Shown piece after piece: positions 34,179 through 44,526 of a DNA stretch of 64,000 nt. The position numbers and the translations under genes were made by a program. The notes under the pieces are model-generated. The model worked only from the letters and a program-made list of their open reading frames with translations, did not search any database and was not told the DNA's origin. Origin of the DNA: Allantophomopsis cytisporea. Its lineage: Eukaryota > Ascomycota > Leotiomycetes > Phacidiales > Phacidiaceae. The stretch is taken from contig CP103035.1 of NCBI GenBank assembly GCA_024752435.1, positions 1,550,001-1,614,000 of the forward strand, read 5' to 3'. The first letter of the stretch is position 1. Each line of letters opens with the position of its first letter.

Positions 34179-36158
34179 ATGACTCTGAACAACAATGAAC
34201 AAACACCCATTCCCATGCGCCCAATTGAAACAGCGGAAGAATTGCACGTAACTCAAGAGTCTTCTAATCAAGAAAGCCACCAGTATCCGGGGGAATTTAA
34301 ACTTTTCATGCTGCTTGTAGCAGTGAGCATGTCATTAATCCTTGTGGGTTTGGTCAGTATCTCCATCTATCAGTACAACATCATTCTGACAAGAACTAGG
34401 ACTTCAACATGATCGCTACTGCAGTTCCTACCATTACAACACATTTCCATACCATCTCAGATGTGAGTTGGTATTACTCGGCATAGTCAGTTTAAAGAAC
34501 TTCATCCCGTTACCCCTTGTGCCTGTTCTTTGACTGACGTTATACCAGCCGCCTGACCTCTTGCTCATTTCAATTCCTATTTGGCAAGCTGTACCACCAG
34601 TTCTCGGTGAAATATGTGTTTCTTGTAGCGATCGGGATTTTCGAGATTGGATCCTTACTCGGAGGTTATGCGCCAACTTCCTCGGTACTGGTCCTGGGCC
34701 GGGCTGTGTCCGGTTTAGGATGCGCAGGCATTATCTCTGGTGTATTTGTGTCAGTCTCCCTTTCTTCAATTTAATACGGCTAGTCCTTTCTAACACATCT
34801 TAGTATCTTCGCGCAGAGTTTCCCTCTTTCTAGACGTCCATTCGTTATTGGACTGGCGGCTGCTGCTGAAGGTGTGGCTTCGGCTGCCTCTCCGATGCTT
34901 GGAGGAGTGTTGACTGAGTATGTCTCGTGGCGATGGTGTTTCTACATAAACCTGCCAATCGGGGGTGTATCGTTCATCTTGATCTCGTTGTTCTTCCAGG
35001 ATCCGCAAGTCAACTCTCTTCCATCTAGAGAAAAGATAGGCCAGCTCGATCTTCTGGGAACAGTTTTCTTCGTTCCCAGTATCGTCTCCCTGATGTTGGC
35101 CCTTCAGTGGGGAGGTTCAACATATGGATGGGGTAATCCACGTATTGCTGTCCTCCTCGTCCTTGCTGGTCTTCTCCTGGGCGTCTTTGCATGGCAGGAG
35201 CGCAGAAAAGGCGACAATGCACTTCTGCCTGGTCGCATTGTATGGCGTCGGAGCTTGCTTGCAGGAATGTGGTTCAGTTTTTGCAATAACTCAGCCTTCT
35301 CAGTGCTTGAGTACTATGTAAGTCTATGCCCTTTTCAATACCTTTGGAGGACTACATTCTCACATTTGCTAGATGCCAACCTATTTCCAAGTTGTACGCG
35401 GCGTCTCTGCCTCTACATCTGGTGTGCTCTGCTTGCCCTTTGTGGCAGGCTTGTTTCTCTCCATCATTATTGGGGGTTCCGTCACCAGTCTTACGTAAGT
35501 CATCTTTGGACCGATCGTTTTCTGCTGCCAATCTGAAACCGAGGTTTGCATATCCTTCTGCGCTCCCTTATTTCCCTACACAGGAGTCCATCCCACCTTT
35601 CACCTCTTCTTTGATCCTGCGATACCTCTGATCAGACAACTACTGACTCCTCAATGTTGCAGTGGCTACTATAAGCCCTCTATGATTGTGACAAGTATCT
35701 TAACGCCAGTAGCGGCTGGCCTGCTGACAACGCTGCAGGTGAAGCAGTCATTGGTGTCTCTAATCGGCTACCAGGCTCTGTTGGGAGCTGGAACAGGGCT
35801 TGGATTTCAAGGACCTCAAATCGCCGCCCAAACCGTACTTTCAGCAAAGGACTCGTCGGTTGGCATTGTAATGATCATTTTTGCCCAAAATTTCGGACCA
35901 GCCATCTTCGTTTCTGTCGCGCAGACGATATTTACCGAAGAGCTGCAGGCGCACTTGGGTACAGATATACCATCGTTGACCTCTATAGGACTATCGAACA
36001 TAACACAGTCCTTTCCTTCTGGTGATCTCCAGCGGGTGGTTGAGGGGTACGATAAAGCTTTGACGGCAGTTTTCTTCCTTCCGGTGGGACTCGCCTGTGC
36101 CAGTATGATTGGGGCCTTGGGAATGGAATGGATGAGTGTAAAGCGTAAAAGCTCTTGA
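34179..36158 (+). CDS. MFS transporter, DHA2 (14-helix) drug:H+ antiporter-like
   Basis: Six exons (34179-34352, 34400-34485, 34549-34749, 34804-35317, 35373-35494, 35663-36158) give 530 residues with all junctions in phase. Helix 1 contains GLDFNMIATAVPTITTHFH, the DHA2 D1 motif. GVLTEYVSWRWCFYINLPIG is the motif C/loop 5 signature of this group, and SVKYVFLVAIGIFEIGSLL, GTVFFVP and FGPAIFVSVAQTIF fit later helices. DHA2 members export toxic compounds or fungal metabolites, and some are siderophore transporters. The introns explain why no long frame is visible in the first 600 bases. Three of the five introns use GTCAGT donors. No biosynthetic cluster adjoins it, so the substrate is unknown. 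Confidence 0.85.
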
Positions 36159-37479
36159 TTTTGGTTAGGCGATGAGATAAAGACCTGGAAACTTATCTAC
36201 GTCTACTAAGAGTTTAATAAGATAACTCGAAACCTTATCTATGGAGGGATAGTAGTGCGAAGATCAGAGATATATTTTGACTTGAATAGCCAATTTCATA
36301 GAGGTGTAGATGTACTCCCCAACAGAGTCTTCTCTATATCTCACCTGAACCATGCCATCACTAAGTATATCTCCAAGCAATCCACCTATTTGCTGTAAAT
36401 ATATTACAGATCTACTCTGATTGTTTCTTCGAGAACTTCCTCGTTGTTTATAATTTAGATATTGGACCACCTCCCTAATATCTAATTTTGGCTGTCGAAT
36501 ATGGGCAAATATCTTGAAAGTACTATCACACCCTGATAATACTGAAAGCCAATGCCACTAAGCTCTTTTTTCGTTCCAAAATCCAAGACGTTGATGATCA
36601 CTCGTTTGAGATCGAATCCGGAGTAGGAAGCATATGCATTGCATCCGCAGTCCTACTCGAAGCGGTCGAGTGGAGTGAAGTGATTAAAGTGAGTGAGGTA
36701 AGTGAGTTGGCCACTAATATCTGCCTGGTATAGCATAGCAAACCTCATATCTTCCAAGGTAATGTTATAAATAAAGAAAGCTGACTTTCTGACACCTAGT
36801 TCCAAAGGTTAGATCCAATGGCAGAGTAGAACGTTCGCATCGATGAGAACCTTCATCTAACGCAAAGCGCGAAGGGTCAAGAGTTCAACTTCCCGGGAAC
36901 TTGCATCAGTAAAAACCCTTGGAGGTTTTCTGGCACGGCATCGATCAGAAAAAAGTATGGTTGGTCCCCTATTCTTTTTGCAATCTTCGTTTTATTCTGT
37001 AGCCGAGAGATCGCAGGTCAGCCAGCCACTTAAGTACCGTAAGCAAGGGATCGTGGACTATTCTCTGATTTTGTGTCTGCGACTTTACACTGAGAAAGTG
37101 AACATAGATCTTCCAATACATGACTCTACTGGAGAGCACAAGCAGATCATCATCAGACGTCAAGGTCGACCACTTCGAGCTGAGGCAGCCCTTCTAGAGA
37201 ATCCAGGGTTAGCTCAAGGATCATCCGGGGCCTTGCCTTGAATGAGGAGCTGACAATAGCACTCAGTTGAAGACTAGACACTCGAATCCGAAATGAGAAC
37301 ATTGAATTTGAGGACCATCATTACTATAGTGCCCCAATCAGGAATGGTTTTAAGGTCTCCAACCTATCGGCGACTCAAAATTATATGTAACATAGAATAG
37401 ACGTAAACTTATAATCTCGTTTTCTCTTACAGAGGGAATCCCATACAGAATACTCTGGAATTAATGGTTTGGTACTGCA
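36159..37479. other. Spacer with a degenerate tRNA-like segment
   Basis: AT-rich 1.3 kb convergent spacer (MFS gene and DUF1349 gene). At about 36798-36901 there is an acceptor-like AGTTCC..GGAACT pair, an A-box-like TGGCAGAGTAGA and an anticodon-stem-like TTCGC..GCGAA pair. The T arm does not pair, so this is at best a relic. Confidence 0.4.
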
Positions 37480-38094
37480 CTAGATTCTCAGATCAATCTG
37501 AAAGTCCGTAAATGAAACCTTCAGGATGTCTTCAACACCAGTAGCACTTGCAGTAGGCTTTCCAACGTAGACACCTACCCAGCATTCGGTGTCACCCTTA
37601 GGATCATCTAAAGCCCACGTGACCTCTCTAATTGGAATCTTCTGTGCACCATTCACAATATAAACCCACAGCGTATCATCCTTCGGCTTCCGCTCGAACT
37701 CCAATGTTAACTGTCCCGGTTGCTCTTTGTTCGTCTGTGCTAGACTCCAATCTGCCCAGTTATCGGCAGCGACCGTGCTTACAAAAGGTTGGCCTTCGTA
37801 GAACTCAATTCCCGACTTGATCCATTTGTATGAACCATCTGCTTGCGGCATGACAAAGACAAGACCACCCTGATCATACTGAGTCTGCCATTCTGCGGAC
37901 ACAGAGACACGGGTGCGAAGGAAGCGAGAAATCGGGAGTGATTTGTACAGAATTGGCGCATTAAAGACATTTGTGGATGGTGGTTTGCGCCAGATATCGA
38001 CGCCGGAGTTTGTTGTGATTATGAATGAGGTGGCTGAGGCTGCCGGAGGAGTGCCATCATAATTGGCGTAGTTGAAGGCGATTTCTGAGGCCAT
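37480..38094 (-). CDS. DUF1349 (YesU-like concanavalin-fold) protein
   Basis: Single exon, 204 residues. The family motif order is present: TTNSGVDIWRKPPST near 28-42, YDQGGLVFVMPQADGSYKW and IKSGIEFYEGQPFVSTVA in the middle, and ECWVGVYVGKPTA toward the end. DUF1349 proteins adopt a beta-sandwich concanavalin-like fold and are usually about 200 residues in fungi, so this is full length. No signal peptide. Biochemical function is not established for the family, although a carbohydrate-binding role is suggested by the fold. The ATG is followed immediately by the domain. Confidence 0.85.
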   Translation of the reverse strand: MASEIAFNYANYDGTPPAASATSFIITTNSGVDIWRKPPSTNVFNAPILYKSLPISRFLRTRVSVSAEWQTQYDQGGLVFVMPQADGSYKWIKSGIEFYEGQPFVSTVAADNWADWSLAQTNKEQPGQLTLEFERKPKDDTLWVYIVNGAQKIPIREVTWALDDPKGDTECWVGVYVGKPTASATGVEDILKVSFTDFQIDLRI

Positions 38095-40468
38095 TTCAAG
38101 GTTCGAGTTAAAATTTTGGTTTCCTTGAGAGTAAGAACAATTGCAAAGTGTTCATGAGAAGTCAGGAAGGAAGTTCTATCATCATATGTATCCGGTTTTC
38201 TAAGGTCGAAACACTCTGCGTCTTACCTTATCTGCTTACTTATGTGCGGGGAATTGTATGTGGGGCGGTGTTGGCGCTGTCATAGGCTTACACTGTATTA
38301 ACATCACTTCGATCACTACTTAGAACCATAACCATAACCACTCCACTACACGACGTCAAATCTCTCCGTCGTGCCTTGATAATGCTTTCAGCGGCTGACA
38401 AATTGCTGTCGTGTCTCTTTAGACGGCGGGGCTAAACTCGGGAGCGACTGAACCTAATCCGCCGTGACAGCCAAGTCTTCATGGCCCAGAAATAGGTATA
38501 AGTATAAGGTAGGCGTAAGTGTATACATACAGGTATAGGTATAGGTAGGTGCTCGCCTTATCTTTTACTTCGTATTCATTACAGATTGTTTCGTATCTAG
38601 ACTCTGATGCTCCTAGAAAACATCGACCCTAAGGACGCTCACAGGCAAGGAAACGACCAAGGTTGAGCTTTTTCTGGGGGAGATGACGGGCAAGCAGCTT
38701 ATTTTGGGGTTTTAAATGCCCAAGTTCTTCTTCCACCTGTAGATTGTATATGTAATCCTTCGTATGAAGGGCGTGCAGCTAGGTAAAGCGGATCTCCCGG
38801 ATCCTTGGATTCATCGTTAGGACCATTCTTGAGCGGATGAAGGCTACATCAGTCCCAGTAGTAAAACAGTCCCCCATGATTGATTTCTTGCGAACTTCGG
38901 AGCATGGCTCACCTACCTCGCATTGTGAATATATTTGTTTCTGGCCAAAGACACTGAAGATCCCAAAACTTGCAACAAGCATTTTAGACAGCAGAGAATA
39001 GTTAAATCAATTCCATTGGATCGATTGGTCAGTAAGTAGTAAGGTATAAAACTTCTCTCATCACCTTCAAGTTACCAGAAGTATAGACATTCAAGTGATG
39101 TAGCTTTGTAGTACTAGTACTCTAGAAATGCACTGAGTCTGTTTCTAATTTGTTCGTTTGTCTAAGATTCTAAGTCAACTTATCTATTCAAAGTCTGTTT
39201 ATATACCTGATAGCTATTTCCGAAGTGTTATTGAGTCTTGTCAGCAAACATGTTATAGCTAAAGAGCCTGGTTTCGATTTGTTCTCAAGCTTGCGTTAAA
39301 ATCCTATTTTGTTACAGAGCTCGGCGAACTCAGAAATATAGCCTGCTAAGCTAGTATCTATGCTTTACTACATACTGTTATATTATAGAGATCGTATACT
39401 ACAAGCCGCCGAACATTTTCAGTAGACGGATGCGATCTCCAAGTTCGGTCTAAGCAGTCTACTCAAGAAGTTAGAATCGGCAGTTAGACGTTTCTACTTA
39501 TTTGGGGAAAGATATACTTGTAGATACATATGGATCTTTAAAACCATTTTATAGCTTGAACATGGTTGAAAAGTACTTAAACCTTTGTGTTTATCGAGCT
39601 TAGGGAACCTTTTTCCTTTCCTCGCTGTGGTACTTGTAGGATTCATCCAATATCTATAATACTAAAAGTTGACTTGCATTTCATAGATTATGTCTGAGAT
39701 TCCATTATATAGGCCAATAAACTCATGAATTTTAGTCAGTAACGAGTCTTTATCAAGGGATCTTGAGATACCCAGATGGTCTTGCGGTCGCTGTCAAGCC
39801 ACCAATAGAGAGTTAGCTAAAGTCTTCATCCGATGAGCAGATTCTTCAGAACATAAATTCCACAAATATTAGCTTGAAAATACTAGAAGACCACAGAAAA
39901 ATAGCCGGTACAGGTGCAGCAACCTTACATTTTACGCATGTGCTAGTATTCTAGAGCTATTTAGGCCATTCACATCCAGATAGACCCGTTTTTTCGTAGT
40001 ATTTTGCTTGAGGAGGCTTCGACGCAATTGTTTACAGATCTCTTAAGAATGAGTACTTCAAGAATTTGAGATCTTGCAGATCCTCGTAAAAAACTTTTCT
40101 AAACACATATCAGTTGCGACTTATCTCGAATGTATAGACAGTCCGCTGGGAATACCGATAGAAATGTCACGCGTTATTACCTCTGTCTTACTTCAGGAAC
40201 TAGCTTATCGCTTAGGAGTGATTTATCGTGCTTATGTGTTACAAGTACATACAATTTCTATTACTATTACTATGAGTCTCTCCTAAGCGAATGAGGGAAA
40301 TGCACAATGATATTACGCCATCAGCGTGCCCCGGCAAGTTCTTGGAAAATTCATCATGGTGGCAATAGATATGATATTCAATCTTCTAGGTTGATAGGGA
40401 GGTGGATTTCCATCTTGTTCCTGCAATACCGCTTTTTATTCAATATTGATTGAATCCATCCGGCGAAA
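38095..40468. other. Long AT-rich divergent spacer (DUF1349 / amino-acid permease)
   Basis: 2.37 kb, rich in AT and with no supportable gene. A GGTATA-based low-complexity run sits at about 38491-38551. A 67-codon minus frame at 38779-38982 is not credible. The dense stop codons around 39000-40300 fit decayed DNA, but no transposon motif is readable. Confidence 0.45.
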
Positions 40469-42085
40469 ATGTCAGACTTCGCGCCCAAGCAGCCTGGCGA
40501 GTCAATAGAAACCCCACTTGTCAGAGAGCATGACTCGATTGACCCTGAAAGTGGTGTCAAAAGGGGTCTCAAGACCCGACATCTGAGTATGATGGCGCTG
40601 GCAGGAATCATTGGGCCTGGATTGCTTGTCGGGGCCGGAGGAGCTTTGTCAAATGGTGGTCCAGCATCACTACTCATCGGCTTTGGAGTGATTGGCATAA
40701 TCGCTTTCAGCATCATGCAGTCGCTTGGAGAAATTACCACCTTATATCCTAGCGGCGGTGCCTTTACAAAACTTGCAGACCGCTTTGTCGATAAAGCATT
40801 TGGCGTCGCAGTGGGTTGGAATTATTTTATCATCTGGGTTGCTGTTCTTGCCAATGAATACAACACCATCTCCTCGATTTTCTCATTCTGGAGTGATAAA
40901 GTTCCGCTTTGGGGATACTTCCTCATATTCTGGTTTTTCTTTCTTGGTTTCCAACTTTTGGGTGTTGAGACCTTTGGAGAGGCGGAGTTTTGGCTCGCGC
41001 TTCTAAAGCTTGGAGGTCTTGTTGCGTATTTCATCTTTTCCATTGTTTATGCAGCTGGAGGCCTTCACGGAGAGAAGACGACTCTCGGATTTCATTATTG
41101 GCACGATCCTGGAGCATTCTCAAATGGCTTCCGAGGAGTTGCTCAAGTCTTTGTCTTCTGCTCGACCTTCTATGCGGGTTGTGAATCTGTGGCCGTTGCT
41201 GCCACTGAAACAAGAAATCCTCGAGTCGCAGTACCAAACGCTATTCGCCAAGTCTTCTGGCGCATAATATTCATTTACATGGGTTCAGCATTCTTCTTTG
41301 GGCTGACCTGCCCGTGGAATGCACCTGGATTGGTAAACGCAAGCAGCAAAGCGCTCAAGAGTCCCATGACGATTGCTATTCAGAATGCTGGATGGGAAGG
41401 TGGCGTTCATCTCATCAACGCATTTATCCTTGCTACTTGCCTTTCGGCAGTAAATAGCTCCATATATATTGGCTCCCGAACAGTCCTGTTCATGGCGCAA
41501 GACGGAAAGGCGCCTAGATTCCTTGGATACACCGATGCTCGCGGCGTTCCAATATATGCTATCATATTCACTAATCTCTTTGGTGCATTGTCCATGATGA
41601 ACGTCAGTTCAGGGGCAGGTGCCGCATACACATACATTGTCAACCTCAGCGGTGTATCAACATTCCTTGTATGGGGCTCAATTTCTTTCGTACATATACG
41701 ATTTAGAAGCGCCTGGGTAGCTCAGGGTCGAAGTGTAGATGAATTACCTTTCAAGTCCGTGTTATATCCTTGGAACGCATATTTCGGGCTCGCTGCAAAC
41801 ATTTTCTTAGCTTTGGTTCAGGGGTGGACAACTTTGGCGCCGTTTGATGCAGGTAACTTTGTGGATGCTTACATTCTACTTCCTTTGTTTCCAGTAACCT
41901 ATTTTGCCTATAAGTACTGGTTCAAGACTCATTACTGGAGGCTGCAGGAGATAGATCTGGATTCTGGTAGAAGGGAGGATCTCGATGATAATCGGGAAGA
42001 AGACATTGACCCGTTATCAGCATCAGATAATGTAGTAGATGGATGGAAGGCACCATTATGGCGTCGAGTGTTGAAGAAGTTCTAA
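40469..42085 (+). CDS. Amino-acid permease (APC superfamily, YAT family)
   Basis: Single exon, 538 residues, about 12 membrane helices. The hydrophilic N-terminus (to about residue 38) is followed by the YAT signature RGLKTRHLSMMALAGIIGPG. YPSGGAFTKLADRFV and ALGEI-type residues in helix 3 (SLGEITTLYPSGG) are conserved. NEYNTISSIFSFWSDKVP and SAVNSSIYIGSRTVLFMAQD, which includes the helix 8-9 segment, are also family features. YAT proteins import amino acids with protons at the plasma membrane; specificity cannot be read here. The C-terminal 50 residues are acidic (EEDIDPLSASDN) and end LWRRVLKKF. Intronless, unlike most neighbouring transporters. Confidence 0.9.
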   Translation: MSDFAPKQPGESIETPLVREHDSIDPESGVKRGLKTRHLSMMALAGIIGPGLLVGAGGALSNGGPASLLIGFGVIGIIAFSIMQSLGEITTLYPSGGAFTKLADRFVDKAFGVAVGWNYFIIWVAVLANEYNTISSIFSFWSDKVPLWGYFLIFWFFFLGFQLLGVETFGEAEFWLALLKLGGLVAYFIFSIVYAAGGLHGEKTTLGFHYWHDPGAFSNGFRGVAQVFVFCSTFYAGCESVAVAATETRNPRVAVPNAIRQVFWRIIFIYMGSAFFFGLTCPWNAPGLVNASSKALKSPMTIAIQNAGWEGGVHLINAFILATCLSAVNSSIYIGSRTVLFMAQDGKAPRFLGYTDARGVPIYAIIFTNLFGALSMMNVSSGAGAAYTYIVNLSGVSTFLVWGSISFVHIRFRSAWVAQGRSVDELPFKSVLYPWNAYFGLAANIFLALVQGWTTLAPFDAGNFVDAYILLPLFPVTYFAYKYWFKTHYWRLQEIDLDSGRREDLDDNREEDIDPLSASDNVVDGWKAPLWRRVLKKF

Positions 42086-44256
42086 ATCAAAACAGAACTT
42101 CCTGGAAGTAAGCGTTAAATAGATACCCCTTTCGTCTCAGAGCACGTAATTACAGCATAAGATTTAAGAAGTCTCACTACCGCATCTTGTGTACCATTCC
42201 TCTTATTCGCTGTTCTTTTCTCATACCATAGAGTAATTTGTGACACAGGAATTTCTGAAGGCTCAAAGGAATCGAAGTCTTCGAGATACTCAGTGAAGTC
42301 CCAATTTAGTGGAACTTCATAAAAGAGCTTGTTGATATCAACAAAGAAACTAAAGATGGATTTCGAACACAGCCGTAGTCCAAGGAGGCATAAAGGCAAC
42401 GCAAAGCTATGAATTGATCTTACGAGTTGAAGTTAATCCAAATTCAGATGCAGGTCATGAGGCAAAATTATGCTTATGTCTCATGTATGAACGGCTGTGA
42501 CTCATGTTTTAATCGTAACTGTGCTTATACATCGTGCTAGCCCACCTCATAGCTTTACAAAATGAACATGCCATATAGAGCATATATCAATGTAGAAGTA
42601 GGGGCCGGGTCGCCATTGAAACGTGACATTGACACCCAGCATGACCTATACCTTACTCTTGAAATGAAAGAGGCATAATCGATGTGGTTGTGAGACGCCG
42701 AGGTGAGAAGAACTATATCAACACCTTCAAGGTTGTCTTTATACACAAAGATAAATGTGGGATTATAAACAAGACTTATGGTTTGTTCTAATGAGGACCC
42801 ATCTGGGGAGAAATTTGATGACAAAACGTGTAGATGATGACGACGAGGTAAACAATGACGAAGTGTAGAATGATGACGTGATAAACCCGATCCAACAGTA
42901 CCAGAGCTGCTTGATAGATCCACGTATAGACAAAATGTAAAGCATTTCGCAAATTTTAGGAGTATGCATGAAGTAGTGGTGCAGTTGACTTGAAAGCATT
43001 CCATATTTCATTTCTCGAATCAAGTCTCGAAAGACAGCTGGAGCCATTATTACGTCTGCATTGAAACGTGCAATACTATTTCAAGTGATGCAAGCAATTA
43101 CTTTGCTACGTCCACTCGACTTGCTGGACTATGACCCATACTTGGGAAGCTCTTGTGTAAATTTATTTAAAAGATCATAGTTCTTCATGCCATGCTTGAA
43201 GCTGAGTAGCGAGTATGAAGTAAAAGATCGTAGTCTACTTCCTAATGAAAGTGATGTGAAGCCAATCATTCATTGAACTCGTTCTGTTCAAGACTTACAT
43301 AAAATAACATTGAATAGCGAGAAACAGAAAACATGATAATCAGAAGGGATTTTGCTATTCGTATGGACTGATGGCTACCTAGCTGAAAAATCTCTCGCGC
43401 AGAATATTCTCATAGCCTCTACTATTCTGGGTGAATATAGATTAAATGATGTACTTCCACTTATTGTAACTCACCTGAATTGAATTTGATGCCGAAGAAT
43501 CTGATTAAAGCAAACATTCAAACCGTCTTCTAGATAGGATACGAAGCCATATTTATTCCACCAAGATAAGAACCTATAACAATCTCTCGAACTTCGAGAT
43601 CAAAAGATGGGGGGGGGTCCAGTCATATCATCAACGCAAGACGACCCTAAAGCCAGCAACACCAACCCCTGACTACGACAAAACCCACGAAAACTCAATA
43701 TCAATTTCTCATCCACTCAAACACCATTAACCACCAACCGTCCATCTCCAACCCCCCGGCGTGATAATCGTGCCCCCGAATCCCCTCAAATCAACGTCCC
43801 GCCCCGACGATCACAGCACTAGGCGCGCATCCCTCCTCGCGCAGGCCGCGAACAACAAACGGACAGCGAACGAACAACGAATGCAGCGCGCTGGCTGGCG
43901 ATCGAAATATCCTTATCTCGAAGGCTAATCCAGGTCGAAGATCTTCCAAACAAAGGCTTGAAATCATCACGGGTAGACTTCCCCTAAATATTGAAATTTT
44001 TTTTAATCTTCACTTTTATTGTTGTATTTATTTTAATTCTTTTATTTATTAATTTCTACTTGGTTTTGGCGTTGCTGATTAGATCGCCGCGATCAGCAAG
44101 CTTTCCATGTGGTGGGTGGTTGCTGAAACCCTTATTTCCCTGCCGAGCGTCCGCCTGGTACACCCTTCACACATTCACTAACAATCACTTACACACTCAT
44201 GAGCATGTGTCGACGTCCGACAGCCGAAGTCGCCTTCGCGAATAATTCATCTCGTT
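42086..44256. other. AT-rich spacer downstream of the permease
   Basis: 2.2 kb with fragmentary minus-strand frames (42115-42399, 42555-43004, 42763-43047) that do not join into a plausible spliced protein. A nine-base G run lies at 43609-43617 and a C-rich stretch at about 43640-43880. Possibly a gene relic, but I cannot support one. Confidence 0.4.
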
Positions 44257-44526
44257 TTACAGTGGTAGATACATTCTACGGTAGGTCTGATCATCTTCTC
44301 CCGCTTCTACTCGCCTTCTGGTTTTATTTGTGGCGGTTTTGCACGCGTGAGGCGCTGGTCGGATGATCTGCAAAGGCGCCCTTTGGCGGGCGTTGTAGGA
44401 GATCATCTCTTCGACCTTGACTTGGTCTCTTAGTCGGGCGTGCGAATTGTTCAGCTCAATGGCTGCGCTGCCTTTGGCCTTTTTGTCGTTTGGAGCGCTT
44501 TGCGCGTGTGTGCTTTTGGAAGTCAT
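44257..44526 (-). CDS. Small basic protein of unknown function (89 residues)
   Basis: An intact frame with G/C-ending codon preference typical of the genes in this window. The protein starts MTSKSTHAQSAPNDKKAKG, has a helical middle (SHARLRDQVKVEEMISYNARQR) and a basic C-terminal part (TATNKTRRRVEAGEDDQTYR). No known domain, membrane segment or signal. The codon pattern is the main support, and an alternative is a longer gene with unseen introns. Confidence 0.4.
   Translation of the reverse strand: MTSKSTHAQSAPNDKKAKGSAAIELNNSHARLRDQVKVEEMISYNARQRAPLQIIRPAPHACKTATNKTRRRVEAGEDDQTYRRMYLPL

Noticed and set aside
34179..35700. MFS gene read as a broken pseudogene
   Set aside because: Five introns with GT..AG ends restore a single 530-residue protein with all family motifs, so it is intact.
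11585..36158. Transporter-plus-enzyme run considered as a secondary-metabolite or nitrogen-catabolism cluster
   Set aside because: No backbone synthase, no cluster regulator and no shared directionality; the genes are unrelated housekeeping and uptake functions.
38779..38982. Minus-strand 67-codon frame with a hydrophobic start (MLVASFGIFSVFG) considered as a small secreted protein
   Set aside because: Only two Cys after the first 20 residues, no coding composition, and it lies in decayed AT-rich DNA.
42115..43047. Minus-strand frames (FFVDINKLFYEVPLNWDF-type and MAPAVFRDLIREMKYG-type) as parts of one spliced gene
   Set aside because: I could not find a set of in-phase introns joining them, and the middle frame has no protein-like composition. 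A gene relic remains possible.
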